Of a stretch of DNA of 64,000 nt, positions 18,205 through 26,708 are shown piece after piece. The first letter of the stretch is position 1; each line of letters starts with the position of its first letter. The translations under genes were made by a program, and so were the position numbers. The notes under the pieces are model-generated. The model was not told where the DNA came from. It ran no database searches and saw nothing but the letters and a program-made list of their open reading frames with translations. The stretch covers positions 5,642,001-5,706,000 of the forward strand of contig NZ_BIFS01000001.1 of the NCBI RefSeq assembly GCF_003967555.1, read 5' to 3'. The stretch is from Dictyobacter kobayashii (lineage in GTDB: Bacteria; Chloroflexota; Ktedonobacteria; Ktedonobacterales; Ktedonobacteraceae).

Positions 18205-18687
18205 GTGAGCGAAGAGCCCGGCCCATACGAAGATTTGGTACGACGACGACAGGAGAATATTGGCAGGTATTTTTGGCGTGCCCACCGCGCCTTTGTTGCG
18301 CTATCGGTGCGTAAACTGGCGGCCCGGGGCCATACCGGGTTGTCGCCAGCCCACACAACCCTTATTTCTCATCTCGATACAGAAGGCACACGCATCACGA
18401 CATTGGCTAAACGCATGAATATTACCAAACAGGCGGCGGGACATCTGGTGGCCGACCTGGCCAAAAAAGGTTACGTTGTCAGCGCCCCTGACTCGACGGA
18501 TCGACGCGCGGTGCAGGTCACCTTCACTGAGCTGGGCTGGCGATTTCTTCACGATGCCTATGAGCTTAAAGGTGAGATGGAACAGGAATTCAGCGCTATC
18601 CTGGGCGAGGAGCGCTTTAAGCAGTTGCGCGAGACACTCGATGATCTGCTGGCGCATATTGAAGACGAAAAGGATGTTGTCGAATAA
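18205..18687 (+). CDS. MarR-family transcriptional regulator
   Basis: A 160-residue winged-helix dimer. The DNA-binding core reads THTTLISHLDTEGTRITTLAKRMNITKQAAGHLVADL in outline (recognition helix MNITKQAAGHLVADLAKKG), then the wing SAPDSTDRRAVQVTFTELG. The GTG start is set by AAGGAGG five bases upstream; longer N-terminal extensions are unlikely. It faces the peroxiredoxin gene across a shared terminator, and both promoters carry ACATGGT-type sites, so it probably represses both. One-Cys or ligand sensing cannot be judged. Confidence 0.85.
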   Translation: MSEEPGPYEDLVRRRQENIGRYFWRAHRAFVALSVRKLAARGHTGLSPAHTTLISHLDTEGTRITTLAKRMNITKQAAGHLVADLAKKGYVVSAPDSTDRRAVQVTFTELGWRFLHDAYELKGEMEQEFSAILGEERFKQLRETLDDLLAHIEDEKDVVE

Positions 18688-18705
18688 AGACGGAGTAAGA
18701 TGGGA

Positions 18706-18747
18706 AAAAGCGCGCCCACGAGGGGCGCGTACGTTTTATATTTTTTT
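18706..18747. terminator. Bidirectional terminator (repeat-type hairpin) between MarR and peroxiredoxin genes
   Basis: CGCGCCC-ACGAG-GGGCGCG stem at 18711-18729, followed by TACGTTTTATATTTTTTT and preceded by AAAAAG, so U-runs exist on both strands. The GGGCGCGTACG tail resembles the dispersed repeat. Confidence 0.7.
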
Positions 18748-19308
18748 GCCCGTTGCGCTTAAGGCATCCTCGACCTCTGCGAGGGGAAGATGATCGCCGA
18801 TCAGGTCGGAGTAGAAGGCTAGCTGGATACACTGGTCAGGCCCGATCAGGAAATCGGCCGGGAGGCGCTCGAAATTTGCGCCTTTTTCGTGGAGGAGTTG
18901 ATAGCCGATAGCAGCAGCATCCTGGATCATGCGCTGAAACTCTGGGGTCTCAACGCGGGCCATACTGGCCTGTGTCTTCTCTTGCGATACTTCAACGCCA
19001 TACAGATCGTAGAGCCGCGCGGTCGGATCGGCGATAATGGGGAAAGGCACCTCTTGTCTGGAGGTCACATATTGGAGGATGCTGCTAACTGGCGACTCGA
19101 AAACGGCCAGGAACTCCAGGCCGCGTGCGTGGAGTTCGGGATAGCGTTGTATCAATTGGTGGACGCGTAGATTGCAGATAGCACAGGCCCCGTTGCGCAG
19201 GAAGGTGAGCAGGACGGGTTTCCCTTCGTATGCACGCAGGTCGATGCGTGCGCCGAAAATATCCTCTGCCTCAAACTGGGGCGCGACTTCTCTTCTATGG
19301 AGTTTCAT
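18736..19308 (-). CDS. Peroxiredoxin-like (AhpC/TSA, thioredoxin-fold) protein
   Basis: A 190-residue thioredoxin-fold protein. VAPQFEAEDIFGARIDLRAY and KPVLLTFLRNGACAICNLRVHQL give the AhpC/TSA pattern with a CAIC pair (CxxC-like) at about 47-50, and FPIIADPTARLYDLYGV follows. It probably reduces peroxides or disulfides in the cytoplasm. ATG at 19306-19308 with GAGGAA upstream. Promoter region carries a 20-bp-arm palindrome built on the MarR half-site. Confidence 0.8.
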   Translation of the reverse strand: MKLHRREVAPQFEAEDIFGARIDLRAYEGKPVLLTFLRNGACAICNLRVHQLIQRYPELHARGLEFLAVFESPVSSILQYVTSRQEVPFPIIADPTARLYDLYGVEVSQEKTQASMARVETPEFQRMIQDAAAIGYQLLHEKGANFERLPADFLIGPDQCIQLAFYSDLIGDHLPLAEVEDALSATGKKI

Positions 19309-19340
19309 TATAGGTTCCTCGCTGTTTTCTTGTATGATAA

Positions 19341-19390
19341 AAATAGACAACATGGTTTACTAAATATATGGTAAACCATGTTGTCTATTT
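19341..19390. promoter_or_regulatory. Large palindromic operator of the peroxiredoxin gene
   Basis: Perfect 20-bp inverted repeat (19341-19360 and 19371-19390) with a 10-base centre. Each arm contains ACATGGT / ACCATGT next to GTTTAC / GTAAAC. The span allows two MarR dimers or one dimer over the core promoter. It begins 33 bases upstream of the start codon. Confidence 0.7.
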
Positions 19391-19457
19391 TGTCAAGCAT
19401 AGAAATGTATTAGAATGGAAGCGGCGGAAAGACCCTCTCGCACTGTTGGTCTGGTTT

Positions 19458-20564
19458 TTAATGGGACAGGCTTCTGCGCATTGCCAGGATGCCCAGGGTG
19501 ATGGTGATGGCCGCGGATACGATCAGGATGGATATGTCCAGGCTGAATTGGTCGGCGGAATGGTAGAAGATGGCCTGTTCAAGAGCGTGCCGTCCATAGG
19601 TTAGCGGGACGAAGGCGGCGATGTTTTGTAGCCAGTCTGGCTCGAAGGCCAGGACGCCAATGCCTCCAGCGAGGAAGAACAGGTAGACTGCTACGTTAAT
19701 GGAGACGGCAAGCACAGGCTGTATACGTTGGAGGGCTGCTCCGATAGCGACACCGAGGCCGGCACTGAAGAGCGCGATGAGAGCCAGTGTCAGCAGGGTG
19801 GTAAGCCAGTAGATGCCCTCGGGTTGTGTCCAGCCTAAGATATATCCGAGGAGCAGGACTAGCGTGCCCAGAATGAATGAGATGGAGAAGCCGGCCAGGA
19901 CTTTACCCAGGATGATCGCTCCGCGTGCCACTGGTGCGAGCAGCAATTCTTTGACGGTGTAGCTCTCCCATTCGCGCGCCGCCGCCAGGCCGCCATTGAG
20001 GATGCCGCTGATGCAGAGCAGGAGCAAGATCGTTGGCAAGACGCCATATTGGAAGAGTTCGATATCGCGCTGGCGTAGATTGGTCTCGTGCATCGTCACA
20101 GCGATCGGGCTCGCGCTACCCTGGGCCTGGTAAAACTGGGTAATGGCATCGGGGACCGAGCGCCGAATGTCGTTCGTGAAGTCCAGGTTCAGGTTATTAA
20201 CCGTCACCTCGATGGGCGCGCTCTGGTGAGCGGAGACGCGCTGTGTGAAGTCGGCCGGGATGGTAATCACGGCGGCTACCTTGACGGTATTGAGCAGCGT
20301 CTTTGCCTGGGCGGGCGTGGTGTCGGTGATGCGAAAGACATCGGCTTGATGGAATATCTGCGCCATCTGCTGCCCCTTCGCGCCTGAATCGAGCGTAACG
20401 AGCGCGACCGGATTGCGCCCAACGGCTACCGCGCCGAGCGCGCCAATGAGTAGAAAGGCCACCGGGGGAAGGATGGTCGCGGCCATATTGGCGGGTTGAC
20501 GCAGGAAGATCGCAATATCCTTCCTGAGAATAACCCAGACGACCCGAAAAAATGTACTAAGCAT
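19458..20564 (-). CDS. ABC-2 type multidrug transporter permease (second permease)
   Basis: A 368-residue permease: one N-terminal membrane helix, a large extracytoplasmic loop (residues about 45-170, with VALVTLDSGAKGQQMAQIF and VNNLNLDFTNDIRRSVP), then five or six helices with EWESYTVKELLLAPV, the coupling helix of ABC-2 exporters. ATG at 20562-20564 with GGAGGC upstream. Last gene of the exporter operon; sister of the preceding permease, so the two probably form a heterodimer with the ATPase. Confidence 0.85.
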   Translation of the reverse strand: MLSTFFRVVWVILRKDIAIFLRQPANMAATILPPVAFLLIGALGAVAVGRNPVALVTLDSGAKGQQMAQIFHQADVFRITDTTPAQAKTLLNTVKVAAVITIPADFTQRVSAHQSAPIEVTVNNLNLDFTNDIRRSVPDAITQFYQAQGSASPIAVTMHETNLRQRDIELFQYGVLPTILLLLCISGILNGGLAAAREWESYTVKELLLAPVARGAIILGKVLAGFSISFILGTLVLLLGYILGWTQPEGIYWLTTLLTLALIALFSAGLGVAIGAALQRIQPVLAVSINVAVYLFFLAGGIGVLAFEPDWLQNIAAFVPLTYGRHALEQAIFYHSADQFSLDISILIVSAAITITLGILAMRRSLSH

Positions 20565-20584
20565 AGTTGGATGAGCCTCCTCTA

Positions 20585-21694
20585 TCAATGCGCCACTGAG
20601 CTACGACGGAGCACAATGGCCGTTAGGATGATGATGACAAGCGCGTAAGCCGCCAGGATAAGGGCGTTGGTGCCCAGACCATAGGTGTTCAGTATGAAGT
20701 TGTGAAAGGCATGCTGCTGCAGGACGATCGCATAGTACATAGGAAAAATTTGCGCGATGACTTGAATGGCGGGCGTGGTAAAAGAGAGCGGACCAAACGC
20801 GCCACTGATAAAGAAGAGCGGGATGGCGGTGCCAAAAGAGAGGACCAGAACCGGCTGGCGCTGCTTTATCAGGGTCCCGAGCAAGGTGCCAAGGGCCACG
20901 AAGAGCAGGAGCGTCAACAGGGTTATGCCGATCATTTCGCCCCAATGCGCGGGCCAGATGCCAATCACCAGGATGAGTACGAGCAGCACCACCACGGCCG
21001 AAGCGAGGCTGACGATAAACGCGCCCAGCATCTTGCCTACCGTAATGGCCCAGCGGCTGGCGGGAGAGAGCAGCAATTCTTTGATGGTCATATTCTCATA
21101 CTCACGCGAGGCGGCCGTACCGGCTTGCAGGATGCCTCCCAGGGTCAGACCAACCACGAGGATAGAGACGGCCAGATAGGGGACGTAATCGGTATCCTGG
21201 GGCTGCAGGTCGCTTTCGTGTGGTGTAACGACAACGAGAGTGGGAAAGGCTTTGGAGTAGAACGTTGTGATGGAGAGTGGGATCGCGCGCCGAATATCAT
21301 TGGTGAAATCGGTATTCAGGTTATTGATCTGCACTCCTACCTGGACCGGTTGATTCTGGTGGATACGGGCATCGAAATCGGCAGGAATAGTAACAACGGC
21401 AACGATTTTTCCGGTCTCGATCAACTGCTGTGCCTCGGTCGCACTGGCGGTACGCAGGCGAAACGAGTGCGCGTGGCTCATCGCGCTATAAAACTGTTGC
21501 GCGTAGGGACCGGTATCATGCATAACCACTGCCGTGGGGGCCTGGCTGCCTGCCAGCACGAAGAGGCTGAGCAAGATAAGTACATTTAGCGGCACAAATA
21601 TACTGATAATAGTAAAGGTGCGCTCAGTGAGTGTACTCTTGATATCTTTAAGCATGCAGGCCCAGATGACGCGCAGCGTATAGTTTAGCGACAT
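20585..21694 (-). CDS. ABC-2 type multidrug transporter permease (first permease)
   Basis: A 369-residue permease with the same plan as its neighbour: TFTIISIFVPLNVLILLSLF helix, outer domain with NNLNTDFTNDIRRAIP, then a helical bundle with EYENMTIKELLLSPASRW. The shared NNLNxDFTNDIRRxxP motif shows the two permeases arose by duplication. Gap to the ATPase gene is 23 bases and to the next permease about 20 bases. Confidence 0.85.
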   Translation of the reverse strand: MSLNYTLRVIWACMLKDIKSTLTERTFTIISIFVPLNVLILLSLFVLAGSQAPTAVVMHDTGPYAQQFYSAMSHAHSFRLRTASATEAQQLIETGKIVAVVTIPADFDARIHQNQPVQVGVQINNLNTDFTNDIRRAIPLSITTFYSKAFPTLVVVTPHESDLQPQDTDYVPYLAVSILVVGLTLGGILQAGTAASREYENMTIKELLLSPASRWAITVGKMLGAFIVSLASAVVVLLVLILVIGIWPAHWGEMIGITLLTLLLFVALGTLLGTLIKQRQPVLVLSFGTAIPLFFISGAFGPLSFTTPAIQVIAQIFPMYYAIVLQQHAFHNFILNTYGLGTNALILAAYALVIIILTAIVLRRSSVAH

Positions 21695-21717
21695 GGCTTT
21701 AGACGCTCCCTTCCCTA

Positions 21718-22701
21718 TTAATCGCGCAACGCGCTTCCGGTCAGCAGCAAGAAGATCTCGTCCAGGTTCGGCTCACGAATAGCGATATCCCGGATACCAT
21801 TCTCCTGCATCAGAATCGTGATCAACTGCGCCACGATATTGCTGGTCCCCTGGGTGGTGATCTTGAGATGTGTTCCATCCTGGGTGGCGCCGGTCACACC
21901 ATCTAAGGCGCGCAGCTTCGCTATGTCCGTGGTAGGATGCTCAGTCTCTATCTCGATCACGCTCCCGCCGTACGTTTTCTTGAGGTGCTCGGGGGTATCA
22001 ACGGCGATCAGCTTGCCGTGATCGATGATGGCCAGACGCTCACAGAGAGCCTGCGCCTCTTCCAGATAATTTGTCGTAATGAGCACGGTCTTGCCCTGAT
22101 CGCGCAGCGACAGAACATAGTCCCAGATGGCGCGGCGGGCCTGCACATCGACGCCGAGCGTAGGCTCATCCAGATAGAGCAACTGTGGCTCGTGCAGCAT
22201 GGCGCGTGCCAGGGCCAGGCGGCGCTTCATGCCACCCGAGAAGGTACCGACGCGCGAATCCTTGCGATCCAGCAACTGGACAAGTTCGAGCAGGCGTGTG
22301 ATACGCTCCTTCTTCTCCCGGCGTGGAATGCCGAAAAGATCAGCATGAAAGTCCATATTGGCCCAGGCGGTAAGCTCTTCGTAGAGCGCCGTCTCCTGGG
22401 GCACGGAGCCGAGCAATTGCCGCACATGGCGCGACTGGCGATGGACGTTATAGCCCAGGACATAGACCTCGCCGCTGGTAGGAGCGCTCAGGCCGCTAAT
22501 CATATTGATGGTGGTAGTCTTCCCCGAACCGTTTGGTCCGAGCAGACCAAAGATCTCACCCTGTTTTACGTTGAGCGAGAGATGATCCACGGCATGGAAT
22601 GAGCCAAAGGATTTGCTGATATCGCGCATATCAATCGCCGGGATATCGCTGCGGCCGCCCTGTTGAGCGGCCGTATTTACTTGTGTCGCATCTTTACTCA
22701 T
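21718..22701 (-). CDS. ABC transporter ATPase (DrrA/CcmA-like)
   Basis: A 327-residue nucleotide-binding subunit. Walker A GPNGSGKTT (55-63), Q-loop in SVPQETALYEE, signature FSGGMKRRLALA (154-165), Walker B LLYLDEPTLGVD (175-185). The switch position is Asn211 (ITTNYLEEA) where most such ATPases have His. A C-terminal domain of about 90 residues follows, as in drug exporters of this type. It powers the two permeases encoded downstream. Confidence 0.9.
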   Translation of the reverse strand: MSKDATQVNTAAQQGGRSDIPAIDMRDISKSFGSFHAVDHLSLNVKQGEIFGLLGPNGSGKTTTINMISGLSAPTSGEVYVLGYNVHRQSRHVRQLLGSVPQETALYEELTAWANMDFHADLFGIPRREKKERITRLLELVQLLDRKDSRVGTFSGGMKRRLALARAMLHEPQLLYLDEPTLGVDVQARRAIWDYVLSLRDQGKTVLITTNYLEEAQALCERLAIIDHGKLIAVDTPEHLKKTYGGSVIEIETEHPTTDIAKLRALDGVTGATQDGTHLKITTQGTSNIVAQLITILMQENGIRDIAIREPNLDEIFLLLTGSALRD

Positions 22702-22756
22702 GTGGTGGCTTCCTTTCCTGATGTTTCAGCCCAATAAAGCGCAGAACGATGATATT

Positions 22757-23416
22757 TTAAGCCGTAGGGGAATTTTCATTCCCGCTTGAGATGGCCTTCA
22801 TATACAGGTCGACGATCTCCTCGATCTTCTCATTGGTAGGCGGCTGGGATTGGCCCTCGGGCCTGAACAGACCATCCATCAAGGCATAGGTAAGAAGTGG
22901 ACCGATGAACGAACGCGTCATGACCTCCCGATCACCCCGCACAACTATCCCATTCTCCTGTGCCCGTTGGAGCATAGCGTTAACTTCCTTAAAGCCCCGC
23001 TCTGGAATCGTGGCGCGAAAAATATCAGTCAGTTGAGGGATGCGGTGGGAATCGGCAATGATCATGCGTAGTAGTGCCAGGTATTCCGGCCTCAACATGA
23101 CTGAAACGATCCTTTTTGCCAGTTCGGCGAGCGCCCTATGTAGTTCTTCGGCACTATGAGGCTCTATCCGCTGTACAAAATCAAGCATCCGCAACTGTGG
23201 ATGCTCGATAGTGAGCTCACGCAAGACATCGGCGAACAGCTCTTCCTTGCTGGGATAATAAGCATAGAGCGTGCGTTTTGAGACCCTCGCCTCACGAGCG
23301 AGCTCGTCCGTACTGGTGGCCGCAAAGCCCTCGCGCAGGAATACATGCCGCGCGCCCGTAAGTATCTGTTCCCGTTTGGCCTTTGCCCGAGCCCCATCTT
23401 CCACCTTTGATCCCAT
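22757..23416 (-). CDS. TetR-family regulator of the ABC exporter
   Basis: A 219-residue repressor; HTH with ILTGARHVFLREGFAATSTD and LAREARVSKRTLYAYYPSKE. The ligand domain contains MLRPEYLALLRMIIADS and IPERGF, almost repeated in the TetR at 31587 (MMQPEYLALLRIIMAE, VPERG), so the two belong to one subfamily (TetR_C AefR-like). First gene of the exporter operon, 55 bases before the ATPase; AGGAGA precedes the ATG. A perfect palindrome lies 29 bases upstream. Confidence 0.9.
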   Translation of the reverse strand: MGSKVEDGARAKAKREQILTGARHVFLREGFAATSTDELAREARVSKRTLYAYYPSKEELFADVLRELTIEHPQLRMLDFVQRIEPHSAEELHRALAELAKRIVSVMLRPEYLALLRMIIADSHRIPQLTDIFRATIPERGFKEVNAMLQRAQENGIVVRGDREVMTRSFIGPLLTYALMDGLFRPEGQSQPPTNEKIEEIVDLYMKAISSGNENSPTA

Positions 23417-23444
23417 GCATCTTCTCCTTTGGTGTGAATGTATC

Positions 23445-23465
23445 GGTACGGTACAGTACCGTACC
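23445..23465. promoter_or_regulatory. TetR operator of the exporter operon
   Basis: Perfect 21-bp palindrome GGTACGGTAC-A-GTACCGTACC. The core GTACAGTAC with flanking GTAC recurs in front of the related TetR gene at 31587. Confidence 0.75.
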
Positions 23466-23605
23466 AGTACAAAAATGATAACATGGTTGTAATGGCTCTG
23501 TCAAGGAGCGTGTTGGAAGGGAAGAAGATGGGCAAGCCTCAATACCTTTTATTGAGCAACCAGGCAGCAAGAAAAGAGATTCGTATAGGTTCGGCCCTCA
23601 GCGGC

Positions 23606-23780
23606 CGATTGCCGCCCCGGTAGGGCGGCCCGGTCTCCTCACCACACGGTTGCTTGTCTCTGACACCTTGGCCCACGCGGTGCCCAAAAGGAGGGTCCGT
23701 GTTTGGGCACCGCGTGGAGGAAAAGGTGATGCCACGGGGCACCTGAGCGCTAGGATACTGGGCCGCCGGGGCGGCAATCG
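23606..23780. repeat. Structured intergenic element, copy A
   Basis: Outer arms 23606-23620 and 23766-23780 pair perfectly over 15 bp; a second imperfect stem (23624-23634 with 23757-23767) continues inward. The core holds a perfect 15-bp hairpin, CACGCGGTGCCCAAA (23674-23688) with TTTGGGCACCGCGTG (23702-23716), followed by GAGGA. The same core is found at 34.0-34.2 kb with different but still complementary outer arms. No coding potential. Could be a nonautonomous mobile element or a structured RNA. Confidence 0.65.
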
Positions 23781-23900
23781 GGACAAGCCCCGAATCTATG
23801 CAATTCGTTGTTATTGTTGATTTTTCGTATATGAACGGATTAAGCGGGGCAAGCCCCGCACGTACAGATTGTTGTTATTGTTGATTTTTCGAGTAGGGAG
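23781..23900 (+). repeat. Two tandem dispersed-repeat copies
   Basis: A degenerate copy (GACAAGCCCCGAATCTATG) and a full copy (GGATTAAGCGGGGCAAGCCC, then CGCACGTACAG), each followed by TTGTTATTGTTGATTTTTCG. Lies at the 3' side of the lactonase-like gene. Confidence 0.7.
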
Positions 23901-23920
23901 ATTAAAAGCGAGTGGTCGCA

Positions 23921-24657
23921 TCAGGCATAGTAGTCTGGTGCTGTCTTGAGCGTTTGCCATTGGTGGCCATCGTGACCAAAGATCACCAGCGCGATCTGTT
24001 CTTGTTCGACCAGGGCCAGCAGTTTACGTGTGCTGGCGCGTACCTGTTCCTCGTTCTCATCCATCGGCCAGGCCGGTCGATCGGGGGTGAAGGCAAATTG
24101 CATCAGGACCGCATCGATGGTCAACAGGACCGGGCCCGTCTGTGGCAAGTGGAGTAGCACCGATTGATGGCCGGTAGTGTGGCCGCTGGTTTCCAGCAGG
24201 GTCAGTCCTGGAAAGAGCTCGGTATCGCCGTCGATCAGCCGATAATGGAGGTCCGGGTGGTCCCAGTGGGGCGCACAGCCGCAAAGCGCGGGTGGCCGCT
24301 GCGGGCCAGCTCGTAGTGGGAGCGCTGGACAACCAGTTCCGCTTGCGTAAAGGCATCATGATAACCGGCGTGATCGATATCGAAATGGGTACAGATCAGG
24401 ACATCGATGTCGGTCGGCGAGAGGCCTAGATCGGCCAGGTGTGCCAGCACATTTTTCTCCTGGCGTGGCTCCGGCGCTCCTGTGGGCCGAGGAACCTCGG
24501 CTGGAAAGCCACTATCGATCAGAATGTGCTTGCCATCGCTCATCTCGATCAGATAGCTGACCAGCACCATTTCCAGTGTGCGGCCAGGGGCCGGGACGGT
24601 CGAGTAGGATAGCGGTAAGAGATACAATTTCTGTGGGGTGGCGGCATGTGTTGTCAT
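23921..24657 (-). pseudogene. N-acyl-homoserine-lactonase-like metallo-beta-lactamase fold protein, one frameshift
   Basis: The N-terminal part has ILIDSGFPAEVP and the dinuclear-zinc motif CTHFDIDHAGYH (HxDxDH), as in AiiA/AttM lactonases. The frame is lost at about 24265 in a short C-run after AAVRP and resumes HWDHPDLHYRLIDGD, then TSGHTTGHQSVLLHLP, TIDAVL and IFGHDGHQW, which supply the remaining metal ligands. Joined length of about 245 residues is normal. It would hydrolyse lactone signals or related esters in the cytoplasm. A single inserted C restores the frame. Confidence 0.75.
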
Positions 24658-24805
24658 GCGTCGAACCTTTCTGTGTTTATGCATCTGTTTCAAATTGTTA
24701 ACTCCAATAGGTCCCACAGAAGAGTATAGGAGAATGTCAGAGCATAAACTGTAAATACCATTACAGACAAAAAGTGCAATTTGTGCTATGGTTGTGGTAG
24801 CAACA

Positions 24806-24873
24806 AAGTTTGGGACTTGCTTCCGCTTGTCGCCCCACCGGTGGGGCGACAAGCGGAAGCAAGTCCCAAACTT
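24806..24873. repeat. Perfect 68-bp palindrome without loop
   Basis: Two 34-bp arms meet at 24839/24840 (centre CCCCACC|GGTGGGG) and pair without mismatch or spacer. The word GCTTGTCGCCCCACC resembles the edge of the structured element at 33990-34030 (CGCTTGCCCCACCG), so it may be an internally deleted relative. It lies between divergent genes, upstream of the lactonase-like gene. Confidence 0.75.
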
Positions 24874-25099
24874 ATAATATTATTTTTTCGTACATACATG
24901 TAGTTGTTATTGTTGCTTTCGGTTTATTGATGAGCTTTAAGCTCTCTTATCTTGATATTGGCTGCTTGTTTAATTCTACACATTTTAGGGATGAAAATAG
25001 AGCTAATATACACTTTACACGCGCTTTTATCTTGTTATAATGTGGTCTACATAAACAATAGGCAATATTGTTCTTCATTTATTGTATAAGGGGCAGATT

Positions 25100-25162
25100 T
25101 AGTTGACAATGGCAATTAAATAGTTGATACTGGCAAGTATATAGTTGCTTTTGTCAAATAAT
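25100..25162 (+). promoter_or_regulatory. Three 21-bp direct repeats upstream of the MarR-GNAT gene
   Basis: Units start TAGTTG at 25100, 25121 and 25142; units 1 and 2 share TAGTTGAxAxTGGCAA-type sequence and unit 3 keeps TAGTTG and TTGTCAA. The 21-base period is two helical turns, so bound proteins would line up on one face. It ends ten bases before the start codon; autoregulation by the MarR domain is the simple explanation. Confidence 0.6.
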
Positions 25163-25172
25163 GAGGTGAAGT

Positions 25173-26102
25173 ATGCTACCAGAGGCTATTGACGAGAGGG
25201 TTAAAGTAGTTCGGCATTTTAATCGCTCATTTACACGGCAGATCGGCGTCTTGCGTGAAGGCCTGCTGCACAGTCCCTATACGTTGACTGAGGCGCGTAT
25301 CATGTTTGAGATTGCGCACCGTGAGCAGACGACGGCTTCGCATCTGGGTCGCGAGTTGGGGTTGGACCCTGGTTATCTCAGCCGTCTCCTGACGAGGTTA
25401 GAGCAGCAGGCGTTGATCGAAAAGAGGCGCTCGGATAATGATGGGCGGCAATTTTTGCTGGAACTGACAGACGAAGGCAAGCAGGCCGCGCAGCTACTCG
25501 ATCAACGTTCGCGTGACGAGGTGGCGGAAATGCTCAATACCTTGAGTGAGCAAGAGCAGCAGCGACTCTTAAAGGCCATGCAGGAGATCGAAGGTATCCT
25601 CACCAGGAGCTTCAAGTTTTCTGAGCCCTTTTTCCTGCGCTCGCATCAGCCTGGTGATATAGGCTGGGTCGCGCACCGGCATGGCGTACTTTACGCCAGG
25701 GAGTTCGGGTGGGATGAACGCTTTGAGGCCCTGGTTGCCCAGATCGTGGCAGACTTCGTCAACAACTATGATCCGTTGCGCGACCACTGCTGGATCGCCG
25801 AAATGAAGGGCGAGATCGTCGGCTCCGTCTTTGTAGTACGGGCCAGTGAGAGCGTAGCCAGGCTGCGGTTATTGCTGGTCGAACCCAAAGCCCGTGGACT
25901 GGGACTGGGTACCTATCTGGTTGAGGAGTGCATCCGCTTCGCGCGCCAGCACGGCTACCAAAAGTTACAGCTCTGGACCAATAGTGTACTGGTGGAAGCG
26001 CGCCATATCTACCAGAAGACCGGTTTCAAAATGATCGAGCAAGAGAGCCATCACAGCTTTGGCCACGACCTGATCGGAGAAACCTGGGAGCTGATCCTAT
26101 AG
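25173..26102 (+). CDS. MarR-type HTH fused to GNAT acetyltransferase
   Basis: A 309-residue two-domain protein. Residues 1-145 form a MarR winged helix (LTEARIMFEIAHREQTTASH, GLDPGYLSRLLTRLEQQALI, wing RRSDNDGRQFLLELTDEG). Residues about 155-309 form a GNAT domain with LLLVEPKARGLGLGTYLVEE as the acetyl-CoA motif and YQKTGFKMIEQESH at the end. This fusion is a known architecture in which the acetyltransferase is DNA-bound or self-regulated; substrate unknown. AGGTGAAGT precedes the ATG. Confidence 0.85.
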   Translation: MLPEAIDERVKVVRHFNRSFTRQIGVLREGLLHSPYTLTEARIMFEIAHREQTTASHLGRELGLDPGYLSRLLTRLEQQALIEKRRSDNDGRQFLLELTDEGKQAAQLLDQRSRDEVAEMLNTLSEQEQQRLLKAMQEIEGILTRSFKFSEPFFLRSHQPGDIGWVAHRHGVLYAREFGWDERFEALVAQIVADFVNNYDPLRDHCWIAEMKGEIVGSVFVVRASESVARLRLLLVEPKARGLGLGTYLVEECIRFARQHGYQKLQLWTNSVLVEARHIYQKTGFKMIEQESHHSFGHDLIGETWELIL

Positions 26103-26174
26103 TCTTGGGTTGTGAGCCTGGTATGGTACACTGGTAGAGTTAAATGCAATGCGTGTAAGCAGAGGAGGGAGTCC

Positions 26175-26633
26175 ATGGAGGCGACACAGGTCTGTCCTGA
26201 ATGCAAGGCGACGGTAACTGATGAGCAGACATGCCAGGAACACTTTCACCAGATGCTGTTCTGGGAATTTGAGCATCCCAGCTATGGTGCCGAGGTACAT
26301 CACTTGATGGTGTTGTGCTACCACCTGCAACATCCGAAGCTCTATTCCCCGGCCGGATTACAGTATGCCATCCAGTTGCTCCAGAAATTTGTGGAGCAGG
26401 ATGTAACGCCGCAGGGTGTACGGCAAGAAAATCGCGAGGTCGTTAACTCAAACAAGCGCACATGGAAAATTACCGCAACGCCCACCTCATATGGTGTTTA
26501 TGCGCATCCTGTTCAATGGAGGATGACGGCAGCCGATGTCGTAGCAGGCGGTGAGGACAACTATTGCGAGAGTGTGCGCACCTGGGCGCGCTTGATGAAC
26601 GAGGACCTCAAGGCATCCGGCAACCAGCCATAG
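26175..26633 (+). CDS. DUF5946-like small protein with N-terminal Cys cluster
   Basis: A 152-residue protein. CPECKATVTDEQTCQEHF at the N-terminus suggests a zinc-bound knuckle; VHHLMVLCYHLQHPKLYSP is the conserved middle block of the family. No function is known. ATG at 26175 with GGAGGGAG upstream; the longer frame starting at 26112 lacks a ribosome site. It follows the MarR-GNAT gene by 72 bases. Confidence 0.65.
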   Translation: MEATQVCPECKATVTDEQTCQEHFHQMLFWEFEHPSYGAEVHHLMVLCYHLQHPKLYSPAGLQYAIQLLQKFVEQDVTPQGVRQENREVVNSNKRTWKITATPTSYGVYAHPVQWRMTAADVVAGGEDNYCESVRTWARLMNEDLKASGNQP

Positions 26634-26708
26634 GAGCCGGTAGAGGGCACGCTCAGTGAACTGGCCGCCAGCCTTGCCCTCGATTGAGCCTATCGCGTCA
26701 GTTCATTT

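Noticed and set aside
20702..21589. 295-residue frame antisense to the ABC permease
   Set aside because: Composition is rich in Glu, Asp, Gly and Arg, typical of an antisense shadow of a hydrophobic protein gene; the permease on the other strand explains the sequence.
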